Shown: positions 1-11,362, counted from the first letter of the stretch. The stretch: DNA of 64,000 nucleotides from Anaerococcus vaginalis ATCC 51170 (GCF_000163295.1 NZ_GG700527.1:1321837-1385836); one strand, 5' to 3'. Notes: generated by a model not told the origin, from the letters alone. A program made the numbers and translations.

Positions 1-3000
1 TTTTCCTTCTGGTACTTTTGCTGTCCAGTTTCCTTCTCCATCTGCTGTTGTTTCTACTTTTGTTCCGTCTGGAAGTTCTACTTCAACTTTTGCATTTGGT
101 TCAGCTTTTCCTTTGATTTCTTTATCGCCAGCTTTTGGTGCTGTGATTTCTGGTTTTGCTGTTGCTTCTGCTGGATCAGCTTCTGCTACTGTTTTTGTTG
201 CTTCGTCTGATTGGTCTTTTCCATCTTCTTGAGCTACTGCTTTTACTGTTTGATCTTTTTCTAATGCTGGTGTATCTACTGACCAGTTTCCTTGATCGTC
301 TGCTTTTGTTTCTTTTACTGTTCCGTCTGGAAGAGTTACTTTTACTGTTGCACCTGGTTCTGCTGTTCCTGATACTGTTGTATCGCCTGCTTTTGGTTGT
401 GTTATTGTTGGTGCTGGTGTTTGACCTTGTTTTACAACAGTTAAATCAGGAGCTAATTTAGCAGTTTGTTTTCCTCTTGTTATTGTAACTTCTCCCTTAT
501 TATCTACAGAGATTTGATTATCTAATAGATCTGGGTTTGCAGTTTTAACTGCTTCTTTAACTTTATTTTGTTCATCTGCTGTTAAGGAATCAGGATTTGC
601 TACTTCTACTACTGCTGGGTTTTTAGCATAAATTCTATTTACTAGATATGCTTTCTTACCTTGTACATCTGATGGTGTGTTTTCGCCTTCATCAAATAAA
701 TAAGTATATCCTTTAAATTCCTCTGGATTTTCCTTATCATATCCTATAGTAGCTTCTTTAAGTTCTTTTCCATCAAGTCCAACTGCTTTTGATCCTAACA
801 ATAATTTATATACATTTGTATATGTTATTGTTGTATCGTCTTCAGTCTTGTCTGTACGAACAAATTCATATCCTTCTATATCTGATTTTCCATCGTTATC
901 TGGATGTGCACCATCTTGTTTTTTTAATTCAATTGTTCTTCCATCAGCTGTTTCTTGTACCCATTTTGTGATTTCTTTTTTAGTTACTGGATTATTCTTT
1001 GCATTTACTTTTGCTTCATCAGAATGTGTACCATCTTTTTCAGCTACTGCTTTTACTTCACTTCCATCTTTAACTTGATTTGCAGGAATTGTTACAACGC
1101 CTGTTGCTGGGTCTATTGTTATAGATGGGTCAGTTCCATCTGGCAATTTCCAATTTCCATCTTTGTCCTTTGTTGCTACAAGAGTTCCTTGATGATTGTT
1201 TTCATCAGTGTATGTGATTTGAACAACATCAACGTCTTTGTCAGTTGGTGGTGTTACTGTTACAGATCCATCATCATTTGCTTTTAGAGTTGGAGCCTCT
1301 GGTTTAGCTGCTGGAGCTTTTTCCTTTACAGTTGTATTTTCTGTAGCTGGTTTTTTATCTTTTTCAGTTTGTTTTACAACTATTTTTTGACCTTTTTTAA
1401 GAGTTTTTCCAGCTGGAACATCTACAGACCAAGTTCCGTCGTCTTTTACTTTAGTTTTTAGAATAAAATCTTTGCCTTTCATTACAACAATATCTGATCC
1501 AGCTACACCTGTACCAGAAATTTTAGCATCGCCTTCAGTTACATCATTGATTACTGGTTTTTTTGAAGTTTCTTCGTTTTTCTTAGTAGCTATTGCTGTA
1601 ATTTTTGCATTATCTTTTGTAATTGCTGTTCCTGGTTTTGTTGACCATGTTGGATTTTCATATCCGTCTTTTGCTGTTACTGTTGGATATTTGTCAGCTG
1701 TAAGAACTGTGCCTTCTTTTACATCATAAACCTTAGCTCCTTCAAGAGGATTTACTCCTTCGCCAGCTTCAAATGTTACTCTTACATATCCTGCTGGTGT
1801 TGGTTTTGTTGGATCAGCTGTTCTGTCTATGATATCGTCTAATTTTGCTACATTGATTTTTGCTGTTGCATTGTCTGTAGATTTGTCTGGATAAGTTACT
1901 ACTACTGGAATTTCTACTGGATTGCCAGCGTCAGCTTCTGTTGGTGTGTATTTGATTTCTCCTGTGTTTTCATCGATTGTTGCATCTTTTGGAGCGTCTT
2001 TACCTAATGTGTATTTTGTTCCTTCTGGTACTTTTGTAGCTTTTCCGTCTTTATCTGTAACTTTTGGTTTTACAGTTGTTTTTTCTCCAGCTTTTCCTTT
2101 TGCATCTTCATATTTTACATCATACTTATCAGCATCTTTTTCTGCTGGTGTTGTGTCTGTTACTGTTACTGGTACTGTAACGTCTACTTCTTTGCCGTTT
2201 GGTAGGGTTACTGTTACTACTGCTTCCGTGTCTCCAGCTTTGGATACGTCTGGTTCTGTTTTTACTACTACTTTTGATCCTTTTGGTAGGTTTGTGATCT
2301 TTTCTTTGTATTGATCTACTGTTGGTTGTGTTCCTACTGTTGTTTCTACTTTTCCTTCAACTTTGGCATCCCATTTCTTTGGATTTTGATCTTTATCATC
2401 ATTGATTCCATCGTTGTCGTCGTCTGGATCTGTTGAATCTGGTATTCCGTCTCCATCTGTATCTCTTAATATTGTTATTTGGATTTCTTTTGTTGATTCG
2501 TTTCCAGCTGCATCTTTTGCTTTGATTGTTACTGTGAAGTCTCTTTCTTCTTCTGTGTCTGCCCAGTTTGTTAGTTTGTCAGGTGTTCCTTCGATTTTGC
2601 CTGTTTCTTTGTTGTAGCTTAATCCTTTTGGTAGTCCTGTTACTTCTACTGTTGGGTTTTTATCTGCATCGTCTTTTACATTTACCTTTATTGGTGTGAT
2701 TTTTTGTCCTTCTGTTACTCTTGCACCGTTAGCCCATACTTGTGGTCCTTTGTTGTTTTCATCTTCTTTTGGTGCTACTGGTGTTTTTGGATCGTCATCA
2801 TCGTCTAAGTCACCAATTTCTGGTTTTGTTGTGTCGTCTGCTTTTTCAGCTATTGATAGAGGCACTCTATCTACGTGTCCTTTTTTGATTAATACTTCTT
2901 CGCCTTTTTCATTTAATATATAAATATCATAAGTTACTTCTACATTTGGATCATCTTGTGTTGCTTCAACTTTTGTTTTTGGTGTTCCTGTAATTTGATC

Positions 3001-5601
3001 TCCTGTAATTGTTAGACCATCAATAGCTTTTCCATCTATAAATTTAGCTGTTACATTTTTAAATACATATCCATCAATTTGTTTTGGTTCTACTTTAGTA
3101 TTGTATTCTTTACCTACATTACCATCTTTCAAAGGAGAATCTGTAACTGTATAAGTATAGAACCTTGATGCTGTTATATCCCCTGATTCATCTGGAACTA
3201 CTGTAGTAACTTCAACTTGGAATTTACCACTTTCTTTTGGTACTCCCTTAATATCTCCTGTTTTAGGATCAATTGTAAGACCTTCTGGAAGTCCCTTAGC
3301 AGAATAAGTTGCATCTTTTATAGGATTTGGATTTTTATATTCGAATTCATCATACATTGAAGTAATCTTCTTTGTATCTTCAACTACTACTGTAAATGAA
3401 TCTTGAGCTAGCAATTCTGCATTTTTACCTGAGCTATCTACCCTATATAGCTTAGCTGTATAATTAGTTGTCTTTGTTACTTTGCTTGTGTCAAAGTCTG
3501 CTGATTCTAGTGATCCTGTGCTTGATGGTTTTGAAGCTTTTGATTCTTGAACTTTATTTCCATCTTCGTCATACCAAACTATTCTAAAGTTCTCACTTGA
3601 TTCTCCATAATATGGTAGACCTTCTGTTGATGTTTTAGCAACATCTCCAACTTTTGCAGTGTTCTTGCCTGAGTCATAATTTGTTATATTAAATTTAACT
3701 TCTGCTGGAGCAACTGCAAAGTCTGCACGTAAGATTTGTGGTACAGCATTAGTTACACCAACACCAAATCCACCTCCAGACCAACCACTATTGATACCAA
3801 ATACATTACTCATTTGTGTATATTGATTATTGTTATATGGTGTCATAACACGGAGATTCTCAGAACCTTCTATAGATACAAATAACCAGTCATAGTTTAC
3901 GTGTTTTACTTGATTTGTAGCAGCTTTTGAAAAATCAAATCTTCCATTGTCTGCCTTATCTGCAACTTTGCCAAGTCTGTCAATTTGTTCTTTTGTCCAC
4001 CTATTCCAAATTTGTCCACTGGAAGCATCGCCTTCCTTATAATTATAATTTTTCAATCCAGCATCTTTATTTTTTAAGTTTCCCCAAGTTCCCTTAAATT
4101 GGATAATATATTTTCCATCAGCATTTGTTTTTGCTGATACTGTTTCAGCTATCCACTTGTCTGGATCTTTTTTAACTTGTTCTTTTATCCAATCTTGTAA
4201 TTTCTTTTCTTGCTCAGCAGTCCAGCCATTTCCACGAATATCTGATGGTTTTTTAACACCCATCATAACAGCAGTAGAATCGCTATAAATTTCTTTTAGC
4301 GCATAATCTGATAGATATGAAGCTTTTACTGTTACACCTTTAGCTGGAGTATCTATATCAGCAACTTGATTCCATTGGATTCCACCAATTCCTGATTTGT
4401 AATCCCAACCAACTGTACCTGTAAGATATCCACCGTCTTGTTGGATTTCTGTTGGTGTTGCTTCTTTATGCATTTGTTCAAGTGGTTTTTCCATTAATAA
4501 TATTTTCCAATTACCATGAATATTTCTGGCAGTGTTTGATCCTGACCCACCTTGTGTTATTGGTAAATCAGACCCAGGGAATATAACAGATTCACCTGTT
4601 ATATATTGAAGTTGGTAGCCTTCTGGAATAGTTGACTCATCAATCCAGAATCTATATCTTTCACGACCAGCAGAAACTGTTGTATCTGCATCAAATTTAA
4701 TTAATTTTCCATCTTCGGCTAAATATGGTTTTATTCCCATGTGTAATTGACCATCTGCTCCTGATGTAGCTGTATAAACTGGAGATGAATATTCTTTTCC
4801 ACCCCATGTTTCAAACCATTGGAAATAAGCCTTAACACCTGCAATTGGCTTAAATTGATTATCACTTGCCTTAGATAGGTTTGCATCAATATTTAGTCCA
4901 TTAACCACGCCAACATAAGCATGCACAGCGTTATTTGCATCAGCGTCTGTAGTTGTATCTTCTGGTGGAGCTGCATCTCTAACTCCAGTTTTTGGATTTT
5001 CTGGAGCTTTTACTGGTTGTATGTCTACATTTTCAGAAAGTTCTAAATCCTCTGCTTCTTCTTTTGCTTCAACAGCTTTAACATTAACTTTGATTTGAAT
5101 TTCTTTTACAGATCCATCAGCAAAAGTTATTTTTGCACTTGTAGTTTTTTCGCCAGCTTCTTTTGTATCAACTGGTGTTACTACATCAAGTTTTGCATCT
5201 TGTGGAAGATTGGTTACAGCTTGTTTGTAATCAATTTCTTCTCCTTCTTCTACTTCTATAGCTTCTAATTTTTCTACAAAAGTGTCAGCTTGTTTTGCAA
5301 CAACTTCTTGTGCTTGTTCTACAACTTCTTCTTTTGTTTCTTCTTTTTTAATTTCTTCATTTGCTACTGGTGTAGCTTCTTCAACCGGATTTTCTTCTGG
5401 CGTGTTTGTCTCTGTTGCTACTGTTTCATTTTCACTAGCTTCAGCAGCCTTAGAAGATCCCGGAGCAATTATTAATGAAAATCCTAACATACATGAAACT
5501 AATCCAATGGATAGTTTTCTTGTACCATACTTAGGAGTTTTCTCTTGACTTAATTCTTTTTTCTTTTCGATGATTTCAGTCATCTTTTTCGAATTGTTCA
5601 T
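1..5601 (-). CDS. YSIRK-type multi-domain surface protein, N-terminal 1867 residues (runs off window)
   Basis: Reading from an ATG at 5601 (SD GAAAGGA, 10 nt upstream) the frame stays open to base 1, so the C-terminus and any sortase motif lie outside the window. Residues 25-53 form a YSIRK-like signal (YGTRKLSIGLVSCMLGFSL), with likely cleavage near residue 53. A first Rib-like domain spans about 105-178 (TNLPQDAKLDV). A large mixed region follows, including a stretch ending in IPEGYQ. A putative-Ig module lies near 750-820 (LPEGLTIDPKTGDIKGVP), then a calcium-binding thrombospondin-3-like acidic stretch near 1045-1078 (DTDGDGIPD), a second Rib-like domain near 1076-1154 (TNLPKGSKVVV), and bacterial Ig (Big_6-like) domains near 1340-1410, 1726-1790 and 1812 onward (SGTAEPGATVKV). 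The architecture is that of a cell-wall-anchored adhesin of Firmicutes cocci. Ligand unknown. Confidence 0.9.
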   Translation of the reverse strand, partial: MNNSKKMTEIIEKKKELSQEKTPKYGTRKLSIGLVSCMLGFSLIIAPGSSKAAEASENETVATETNTPEENPVEEATPVANEEIKKEETKEEVVEQAQEVVAKQADTFVEKLEAIEVEEGEEIDYKQAVTNLPQDAKLDVVTPVDTKEAGEKTTSAKITFADGSVKEIQIKVNVKAVEAKEEAEDLELSENVDIQPVKAPENPKTGVRDAAPPEDTTTDADANNAVHAYVGVVNGLNIDANLSKASDNQFKPIAGVKAYFQWFETWGGKEYSSPVYTATSGADGQLHMGIKPYLAEDGKLIKFDADTTVSAGRERYRFWIDESTIPEGYQLQYITGESVIFPGSDLPITQGGSGSNTARNIHGNWKILLMEKPLEQMHKEATPTEIQQDGGYLTGTVGWDYKSGIGGIQWNQVADIDTPAKGVTVKASYLSDYALKEIYSDSTAVMMGVKKPSDIRGNGWTAEQEKKLQDWIKEQVKKDPDKWIAETVSAKTNADGKYIIQFKGTWGNLKNKDAGLKNYNYKEGDASSGQIWNRWTKEQIDRLGKVADKADNGRFDFSKAATNQVKHVNYDWLFVSIEGSENLRVMTPYNNNQYTQMSNVFGINSGWSGGGFGVGVTNAVPQILRADFAVAPAEVKFNITNYDSGKNTAKVGDVAKTSTEGLPYYGESSENFRIVWYDEDGNKVQESKASKPSSTGSLESADFDTSKVTKTTNYTAKLYRVDSSGKNAELLAQDSFTVVVEDTKKITSMYDEFEYKNPNPIKDATYSAKGLPEGLTIDPKTGDIKGVPKESGKFQVEVTTVVPDESGDITASRFYTYTVTDSPLKDGNVGKEYNTKVEPKQIDGYVFKNVTAKFIDGKAIDGLTITGDQITGTPKTKVEATQDDPNVEVTYDIYILNEKGEEVLIKKGHVDRVPLSIAEKADDTTKPEIGDLDDDDDPKTPVAPKEDENNKGPQVWANGARVTEGQKITPIKVNVKDDADKNPTVEVTGLPKGLSYNKETGKIEGTPDKLTNWADTEEERDFTVTIKAKDAAGNESTKEIQITILRDTDGDGIPDSTDPDDDNDGINDDKDQNPKKWDAKVEGKVETTVGTQPTVDQYKEKITNLPKGSKVVVKTEPDVSKAGDTEAVVTVTLPNGKEVDVTVPVTVTDTTPAEKDADKYDVKYEDAKGKAGEKTTVKPKVTDKDGKATKVPEGTKYTLGKDAPKDATIDENTGEIKYTPTEADAGNPVEIPVVVTYPDKSTDNATAKINVAKLDDIIDRTADPTKPTPAGYVRVTFEAGEGVNPLEGAKVYDVKEGTVLTADKYPTVTAKDGYENPTWSTKPGTAITKDNAKITAIATKKNEETSKKPVINDVTEGDAKISGTGVAGSDIVVMKGKDFILKTKVKDDGTWSVDVPAGKTLKKGQKIVVKQTEKDKKPATENTTVKEKAPAAKPEAPTLKANDDGSVTVTPPTDKDVDVVQITYTDENNHQGTLVATKDKDGNWKLPDGTDPSITIDPATGVVTIPANQVKDGSEVKAVAEKDGTHSDEAKVNAKNNPVTKKEITKWVQETADGRTIELKKQDGAHPDNDGKSDIEGYEFVRTDKTEDDTTITYTNVYKLLLGSKAVGLDGKELKEATIGYDKENPEEFKGYTYLFDEGENTPSDVQGKKAYLVNRIYAKNPAVVEVANPDSLTADEQNKVKEAVKTANPDLLDNQISVDNKGEVTITRGKQTAKLAPDLTVVKQGQTPAPTITQPKAGDTTVSGTAEPGATVKVTLPDGTVKETKADDQGNWSVDTPALEKDQTVKAVAQEDGKDQSDEATKTVAEADPAEATAKPEITAPKAGDKEIKGKAEPNAKVEVELPDGTKVETTADGEGNWTAKVPEGK

Positions 5602-5728
5602 GATTTTCTTATCCTTTCATTAATATATTTTGTTAAAGTGTTAATACAGAAATATGATAATTTATGCAAGACTTTTTGCAACATATTTTTTGTACCATAA
5701 CTTTAAATTAGAATTTTATGTATAGATT

Positions 5729-5737
5729 ATTATATCA
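5729..5737 (-). promoter_or_regulatory. Candidate extended -10 promoter for the surface-protein gene
   Basis: On the minus strand TGATATAAT is a perfect extended -10 (TG-N-TATAAT). It would give a leader of about 120 nt. No good -35 is visible. A second possible promoter is closer to the gene, with TTGCAA near 5679. Confidence 0.4.
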
Positions 5738-6026
5738 TTTTCATTAAAAAAATCCACTTATTTTTTATAATATCCTTATTGAAAATATTTATAAAAATTC
5801 ATTTTGGAATTTATAAATATTTTTCAATCTATTTTAAAAGTAAATATATTTAAAATTATTTACTATTTTATCAGCGTTTTGATTTTTATTATCAAATTTT
5901 TGTGAATATTGATGAATTATTATTAGCAAAAAGAGATTATTTTATAAATTTTTGGAAATAAAAATAAAGAATTCGGTATTTAAACATTTTAAAAATTTTT
6001 GAATATTTAAATAAAAAAATGAGATG

Positions 6027-6073
6027 GCTAAGTCGTGAAAAAATCTGAAAAAAATAAAAAATCACGACTTAGC
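6027..6073. repeat. 12-bp perfect inverted repeat
   Basis: GCTAAGTCGTGA (6027-6038) and TCACGACTTAGC (6062-6073) are exact reverse complements, separated by a 23-nt A-rich spacer. The long loop and lack of a directly adjacent T-run make a standard terminator doubtful. It could be an operator or a cruciform site. Confidence 0.6.
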
Positions 6074-6140
6074 TACTTGCTTAAAATATTTGAAAAATGA
6101 GTTTTGATTTTTTCTACTATACCAGAAAATATAGAAAAAA

Positions 6141-6163
6141 TAAAAGACCACATCAAGGTGGCC
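6141..6163 (-). terminator. Terminator of uvrBA
   Basis: On the minus strand GGCCAC and GTGGTC arms (6158-6163 / 6146-6151, one G-U pair) enclose a 6-nt loop and are followed by TTTTATTTTTTC. It lies about 185 bp past the uvrA stop. Confidence 0.65.
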
Positions 6164-6347
6164 TTAGATTGTAGACAAAGTTAGTTTAGTGATTCATTAT
6201 TAATTTAAAAATAAAAATACGCTACACCCCATTTTTTTTCTTTGTAATTCTATATTTGTTTTATTGCCCAAGTTTTATTATTTTTATATTTTTAATCTTT
6301 ATCCTAGTTTTTCTTCTTGATTTTCTTATTGAAATATATTTTAACTG

Positions 6348-9161
6348 CTACAATATTTTTTTAAGAAATTGTCCTGTGTAGGATTTTTTTGTTTTTGCTA
6401 TTTCTTCTGGCGTGCCTGTTTTTACTAATTCTCCTCCTCCATCTCCGCCTTCTGGGCCTAGGTCTATGATGTAATCTGCTACTTTTATCACGTCAAGATT
6501 GTGTTCTATCACTACTACTGTATTATTTTGATCAACTAATCTATTTAAAACTTCTATTAATTTATGAACGTCTGCCATGTGAAGGCCTGTTGTTGGTTCG
6601 TCTAAAATGTATAGGGTTTGACCTGTGGATCTTTTTGCAAGCTCGCTTGCAAGTTTTACTCTTTGGGCTTCTCCTCCTGAAAGTTCTGTTGATGGTTGAC
6701 CGATTTTTATATAGCCTAGTCCTACGTCATATAGGGTTTGTAATTTTTTTACTATTGATGGATGATTTTCGAAAAATTTTAGGGCTTCTTCTACTGTCAT
6801 ATCCAAAACTTCGGATATATTTTTCCCCTTGTATTTTACTTCAAGGGTTTCTCTATTGTATCTTTGTCCGTGGCAAACTTCGCATGGAACGTAGACGTCT
6901 GGCAAAAACATCATATCTACCTTTATTGTTCCATCGCCATTGCAGGCTTCGCACCTTCCTCCTTTTACATTGAAGGAAAATCTTCCCTTGTCAAAGCCTT
7001 TCATTTTTGCTTCTGTTGTCATTGCAAAAACATCTCTGATATTGTCAAATAATTTGGTGTAGGTTGCAGGATTTGATCTTGGTGTTCTTCCTATTGGAGA
7101 TTGGTCGATGGAAATTATTTTGTCAATTTGTTCTACGCCTTCGATTGAGTCGTGTTTTCCTGGGTGGGTTTTGGATTTATTTAATTTTTTGGTAACTGCC
7201 TTGTACAAAATTTCATTTACTAAGGAAGATTTTCCTGAGCCTGATACTCCTGTTACTGCTGTAAAGGTTGATAGAGGAAATTTTACATCTATTCCTTTTA
7301 AATTATTTTGTCTGGCGTTTTTTACTTCTATATATTTGTCCCAAGTTCTCCTCTCTTTTGGCACTGGGATTTTTTCTTTTCCTGAAAGATAGGCTCCTGT
7401 GATTGATTTTTTGCATTTTTTTATATCGGAAAGTGACCCTTTTGCAACAATTTCTCCTCCATGAACTCCTGCTTTTGGTCCAATATCTACAAGATAGTCT
7501 GCAGCTTTCATTGTATCTTCGTCGTGTTCTACAATTATTAGTGTATTTCCAATATCTGTTAAATTTCTCAACGATTTTATTAATTTGTTATTATCTCTTT
7601 GATGAAGTCCGATTGATGGCTCATCCAAAACATAGCAAACGCCAACAAGGCCTGATCCGATTTGGGTTGCAAGTCTTATCCTTTGGCTTTCTCCTCCTGA
7701 AAGGGTTGAGGCTGCTCTTGAAAGGGAAAGATAACCAAGTCCTACGTCTTGCAAAAATTTAATTCTTGCCTTTATTTCTTTTATTATTAATTCTGCAATT
7801 TTTTCTTTCATTGGCGAAAGTTTTAAATTATCAAAAAATTCTATAGTTTTGTCGACTGACATATCTGCAATTTCTGAAATTGATTTGCCATCTACTTTTA
7901 TTGCAAGGATTTCATCTTTTAATCTTTGCCCGTGACAAGTTTTACATTCTTCCTCGCTCATAAAGCCTCTCATTCTTTTCTTTTGAGAATCGGAATTTGT
8001 TCTTTCGTACCTGTCGGATAAATTTTTGATTGCTCCTTCAAAATGTCCTGTGTATTTTTTTCTTCCAGAAAAATGACTATCAAAGGTAAAAGAAATCTCT
8101 TTTTTTGTTCCGTACAAAATTTCATCAATCATTTTTTTTGGAGCATTTTTGATTGGCTCATCAAGGGAAAATTTGTGATTTTTGGCAATGGCTTTAATTA
8201 TTTCATTATAATATGTTCCTTTTCCGCTTGTGGCGTATGGATCGATTGCGCCTTCATTTATGGAAAGATTTTTGTCGGGAATTACAAGGTCGGGGTCGAT
8301 TTGCAAATGAAAACCAAGTCCGTTACATTCTGGGCACATTCCTTGGGGAGCGTTGAATGAAAACATATTTTGTGTAATTTCTGGAAGGGAAATATGACCT
8401 TCTGGGCAGGCAAGTTTGGATGAAAGGATAAAATCTTTTCCGTCTATTACATTTATTTCTACAAGTCCATCTGTAAGTTCAAGGGCAGTTTCCAAAGAAT
8501 CTGCAAGTCTTGATTCAATTTTTTCTTTTATCACAATCCTATCAACTATTATTGATATGTCATGTTTTTTTGTTTTTGAAAGTTCAATTTCTTCTTCAAG
8601 ATCATATCTTTCGCCATCAATCATCACCCTAACATAGCCCATTTTTTGAATATTTTCGAGTTTCTTTTTGTGTTGACCTTTTTGGGATCTTACTACTGGG
8701 GCAAGGATTTGGATTCTTGTTTTTTCTTCAAGTTTTAAAATCCTATCAACCATTTGATCGATGGATTGGGCTTCAATTTTTTTGCCACAAACTGGGCAGT
8801 AGGCATCGCCAATTCTTGCAAACAAAAGCCTATAATAGTCGTAAATTTCTGTTACGGTTGCAACTGTTGATCTTGGGTTTCTGTTGGTTGTTTTTTGATC
8901 GATTGAAATTGATGGAGAAAGTCCTTCAATTGTATCGACATCTGCCTTGTCCAAATTTCCCAAAAATTGTCTGGCGTATGACGATAAACTTTCTACATAT
9001 CTTCTTTGACCTTCGGCATAAATTGTGTCAAAAGCCAAGGTGGACTTTCCCGATCCGGAAAGTCCAGTAAATACAATCATTTTATCGCGAGGAAGGGTAA
9101 GGTCTACGTTTTTTAAATTATTAGTCCTTGCCCCCTTTATAACTATTTTATTTTCACTCAT
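6348..9161 (-). CDS. uvrA: Excinuclease ABC subunit A
   Basis: 937 residues, the usual UvrA length. UvrA is the dimeric damage-recognition ATPase of nucleotide excision repair, which loads UvrB onto lesions. Visible marks are the N-terminal Walker A ([13 protein letters not shown]), the ABC signature in the first half ([16 protein letters not shown]), a second Walker A ([13 protein letters not shown]), a second signature ([16 protein letters not shown]), and the zinc module CEACNGDG...CEVCHGQ. The first zinc module is atypical: its first pair reads ACPEGH instead of CPxC, while the second pair (CPEC) is kept. The ATG abuts the uvrB stop (TAA-ATG), and its SD GGAGGT lies inside the last uvrB codons, so the two genes are translationally coupled. 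Confidence 0.97.
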   Translation of the reverse strand: MSENKIVIKGARTNNLKNVDLTLPRDKMIVFTGLSGSGKSTLAFDTIYAEGQRRYVESLSSYARQFLGNLDKADVDTIEGLSPSISIDQKTTNRNPRSTVATVTEIYDYYRLLFARIGDAYCPVCGKKIEAQSIDQMVDRILKLEEKTRIQILAPVVRSQKGQHKKKLENIQKMGYVRVMIDGERYDLEEEIELSKTKKHDISIIVDRIVIKEKIESRLADSLETALELTDGLVEINVIDGKDFILSSKLACPEGHISLPEITQNMFSFNAPQGMCPECNGLGFHLQIDPDLVIPDKNLSINEGAIDPYATSGKGTYYNEIIKAIAKNHKFSLDEPIKNAPKKMIDEILYGTKKEISFTFDSHFSGRKKYTGHFEGAIKNLSDRYERTNSDSQKKRMRGFMSEEECKTCHGQRLKDEILAIKVDGKSISEIADMSVDKTIEFFDNLKLSPMKEKIAELIIKEIKARIKFLQDVGLGYLSLSRAASTLSGGESQRIRLATQIGSGLVGVCYVLDEPSIGLHQRDNNKLIKSLRNLTDIGNTLIIVEHDEDTMKAADYLVDIGPKAGVHGGEIVAKGSLSDIKKCKKSITGAYLSGKEKIPVPKERRTWDKYIEVKNARQNNLKGIDVKFPLSTFTAVTGVSGSGKSSLVNEILYKAVTKKLNKSKTHPGKHDSIEGVEQIDKIISIDQSPIGRTPRSNPATYTKLFDNIRDVFAMTTEAKMKGFDKGRFSFNVKGGRCEACNGDGTIKVDMMFLPDVYVPCEVCHGQRYNRETLEVKYKGKNISEVLDMTVEEALKFFENHPSIVKKLQTLYDVGLGYIKIGQPSTELSGGEAQRVKLASELAKRSTGQTLYILDEPTTGLHMADVHKLIEVLNRLVDQNNTVVVIEHNLDVIKVADYIIDLGPEGGDGGGELVKTGTPEEIAKTKKSYTGQFLKKIL

Positions 9162-11141
9162 TTATACCTCCGCAAATTCTCTTTTCATTTTTGCTATTTG
9201 GTCACGAATTTGTGCTGCTTTTTCGAAATCTAATTCTTCTGCGGCCTTGTACATTTCTGTTTCCAAATTTATAATTATATTTTCAATTTGTTCTTGTGAG
9301 AATTCTTCTTTTACTTCTTCTACATTTTCTGTTGATTTTGTTACCTGAATTATTTCTGCTATGTTTTTCTTGATTGTCGTTGGGGTTATGCCGTGTTTTT
9401 CGTTAAATTCTGTTTGAATTTTTCTTCTTCTTTCGGTTTCGTCAATAGCTTTTTTCATTGATCTTGTAATTTTATCTGCATACATTATTACATGACCTTT
9501 TGAATTTCTAGCAGCCCTTCCTATGGTTTGGATAAGGGAAGTTTCACTTCTTAAAAATCCTTCTTTGTCTGCATCTAAAATTGCAATCAAAGAAACTTCT
9601 GGCAAATCTAATCCTTCACGAAGAAGATTTATTCCAACCAAAACATCAAATTTTCCAAGTCTTAAATCCCTAATTATTTCACTTCGCTCGATTGTTTTTA
9701 TATCTGAATGGAGATATTTTACCTTAATTCCATTTTCTGATAAGTAATCGGTCAAATCTTCTGCCATTCTTTTGGTTAGAGTTGTTACAAGAACCCTTTC
9801 ATTTTTGTCGATAATTTGATGGATATTTTCTATCAAATCATCAATTTGATTTTCTACTGGTCTTACATCAATTAATGGATCCAAAAGTCCAGTTGGTCTT
9901 ATGATTTGTTCAATAACTTTTCCACCTGTTTTTTCCATTTCGTAGGGACCTGGAGTTGCTGAAACGTATATTGTTTGTTTGATTAATTTTTCAAATTCTG
10001 GAAATTTTAGGGGTCTATTGTCAAGGGCTGAAGGAAGCCTAAAGCCAAAATCTACTAAATTTTGTTTTCTTGACCTGTCCCCCTCATACATTCCACCAAC
10101 TTGGGGAATTGAAACGTGAGATTCGTCAACAAAAAGCATAAAATCATCTGGAAAATAATCTATTAATGTATATGGTCTAGATCCTGGTTCTCTTTGGGAT
10201 AAATGTCTTGAATAATTTTCTATTCCTGAACAAAATCCAATTTCTTCTAGCATTTCTATATCGTAATTTGTTCTTTGCTCAAGCCTTTGAGCCTCTACTA
10301 ATTTATTTTCATTTTCAAGTTCAACAAGTCTTTCTTTTAATTCTTCTTTTATAGTTGTAATAGCAGCTGCTGCTTTTTCGGCGCTTGTTGCATAGTGACT
10401 TGCAGGATAAATATAGCCGTGGGAGATGTGGCTTGTAACTTTTCCTGTCAAAGAATCAAATTCTGAAATCCTATCAATTTCATCTCCAAAAAATTCTACT
10501 CTTATTGCTTTTTCTTCGTTTCCTGCTGGGAAAATATCTAAAACATCTCCTCTTCTTCTAAAAGTTCCACGCGAAAAATCAAAATCATTTCTTACAAATT
10601 GTCTTTCGATTAATTCTTTCATAACTTCTTCTGGAGAAATTTCTTGACCTGGTCTTAGGGACAAAACTAATTTTCTATATTCTTCTGGATCTCCCAAGCC
10701 GTAAATACAAGAAACGCTCGCCACAATTATTACATCGCGTCTTTCAAACAAACTCATTGTTGCTGAATGTCTTAATTTATCAATCTCATCATTGATTGAA
10801 GAATCTTTTGCAATATATGTGTCGGTTGCCGCAACGTAGGCTTCTGGTTGATAATAATCGTAATATGATACGAAATATTCAACGGCATTGTCTGGGAAAA
10901 ATTCTTTAAATTCTGTAAATAATTGGTAGGCAAGTGTTTTGTTGTGGGCAAGAACAAGAGTTGGCTTTTGAACTTCTTGAATTATATTTGCCATAGTAAA
11001 AGTCTTGCCAGATCCTGTAACTCCTTGGAGAATTTGATGAGCTTTTCCATTTTTTATTCCACAAGCAAGTTTTTTAATTGCATCTGGCTGATCTCCTTTT
11101 GGAGTGTAGTCTGATTTTAAAATAAATTTATTTTTTGTCAT
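9162..11141 (-). CDS. uvrB: Excinuclease ABC subunit B
   Basis: 659 residues, standard for UvrB, the DNA helicase-like subunit that UvrA hands to the lesion and that recruits UvrC. The Walker A (GVTGSGKTF) is near residue 40, the beta-hairpin region ([11 protein letters not shown]) near residue 94, the DEAD-like motif is FVDESH, and the helicase motif is [11 protein letters not shown]-terminal UVR motif (the UvrC-contact helix, about 620-655: [21 protein letters not shown]) is present. It is the first gene of the uvrB-uvrA operon. The start is supported by the SD AAAGGAAG. Confidence 0.97.
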   Translation of the reverse strand: MTKNKFILKSDYTPKGDQPDAIKKLACGIKNGKAHQILQGVTGSGKTFTMANIIQEVQKPTLVLAHNKTLAYQLFTEFKEFFPDNAVEYFVSYYDYYQPEAYVAATDTYIAKDSSINDEIDKLRHSATMSLFERRDVIIVASVSCIYGLGDPEEYRKLVLSLRPGQEISPEEVMKELIERQFVRNDFDFSRGTFRRRGDVLDIFPAGNEEKAIRVEFFGDEIDRISEFDSLTGKVTSHISHGYIYPASHYATSAEKAAAAITTIKEELKERLVELENENKLVEAQRLEQRTNYDIEMLEEIGFCSGIENYSRHLSQREPGSRPYTLIDYFPDDFMLFVDESHVSIPQVGGMYEGDRSRKQNLVDFGFRLPSALDNRPLKFPEFEKLIKQTIYVSATPGPYEMEKTGGKVIEQIIRPTGLLDPLIDVRPVENQIDDLIENIHQIIDKNERVLVTTLTKRMAEDLTDYLSENGIKVKYLHSDIKTIERSEIIRDLRLGKFDVLVGINLLREGLDLPEVSLIAILDADKEGFLRSETSLIQTIGRAARNSKGHVIMYADKITRSMKKAIDETERRRKIQTEFNEKHGITPTTIKKNIAEIIQVTKSTENVEEVKEEFSQEQIENIIINLETEMYKAAEELDFEKAAQIRDQIAKMKREFAEV

Positions 11142-11213
11142 TTGACACTTCCTTTATGTAAATCATAATTTTTTTCTTTTTTTTTCTTTTTAAATCTATT
11201 TTCAGTCTTTTCC

Positions 11214-11241
11214 AATATACACTTTCACTTTTTAAATTCAA
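11214..11241 (-). promoter_or_regulatory. Candidate uvrBA promoter
   Basis: On the minus strand TTGAAT (11236-11241) and TATATT (11214-11219) are spaced by 16 bp, about 75 bp upstream of uvrB. No LexA/DinR-type operator was recognised. Confidence 0.45.
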
Positions 11242-11272
11242 CTTATTTACTCGGGATTAAAAGCTTTAAATC

Positions 11273-11301
11273 TTGCCACAAATTCGCCTTTCTGCTATAA
11301 T
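11273..11301 (+). promoter_or_regulatory. Promoter of the P-type-ATPase-like gene
   Basis: TTGCCA (11273-11278) and TATAAT (11296-11301) are exactly 17 bp apart, with a TG dinucleotide before the -10. It sits inside the longest possible reading frame of the downstream gene, so translation must begin further in, at 11363. Confidence 0.75.
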
Positions 11302-11362
11302 TTTTTGTGAATATACTTATGAATTTTTTAATGTTAAATTTAATTATGAAAGGTTGATATAT

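Larger units (their letters stand above)
5602..6347. other. 746-bp intergenic region between the surface-protein gene and uvrA
   Basis: Very AT-rich spacer without a convincing gene. On the minus strand it holds, in order, the likely uvrA terminator (6141-6163), a 12-bp inverted repeat (6027-6073), and the leader and candidate promoter of the surface-protein gene. No other coding signal was seen. Confidence 0.7.

Noticed and set aside
156-2923. Several plus-strand open frames rich in Leu, Ser or Val over the first 3 kb
   Set aside because: They are antisense shadows of the repetitive surface-protein gene on the minus strand. They have no ribosome binding sites and no family motifs.
1-5601. 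CRISPR array suggested by repeated short words (actgttactg, tcttttac) in the first 2.5 kb
   Set aside because: The repeats are irregular in spacing and translate in one frame into repeated Ig/Rib-type protein domains.
6002-6163. Promoter-proximal riboswitch upstream of the surface-protein gene
   Set aside because: Only a terminator for uvrA and a simple inverted repeat are present; no known aptamer signature was found.
11273-11362. An N-terminal extension of 30 residues on the P-type-ATPase-like protein
   Set aside because: This stretch contains a consensus promoter (TTGCCA-17-TATAAT) and no Shine-Dalgarno before its start; the ATG at 11363 has one.
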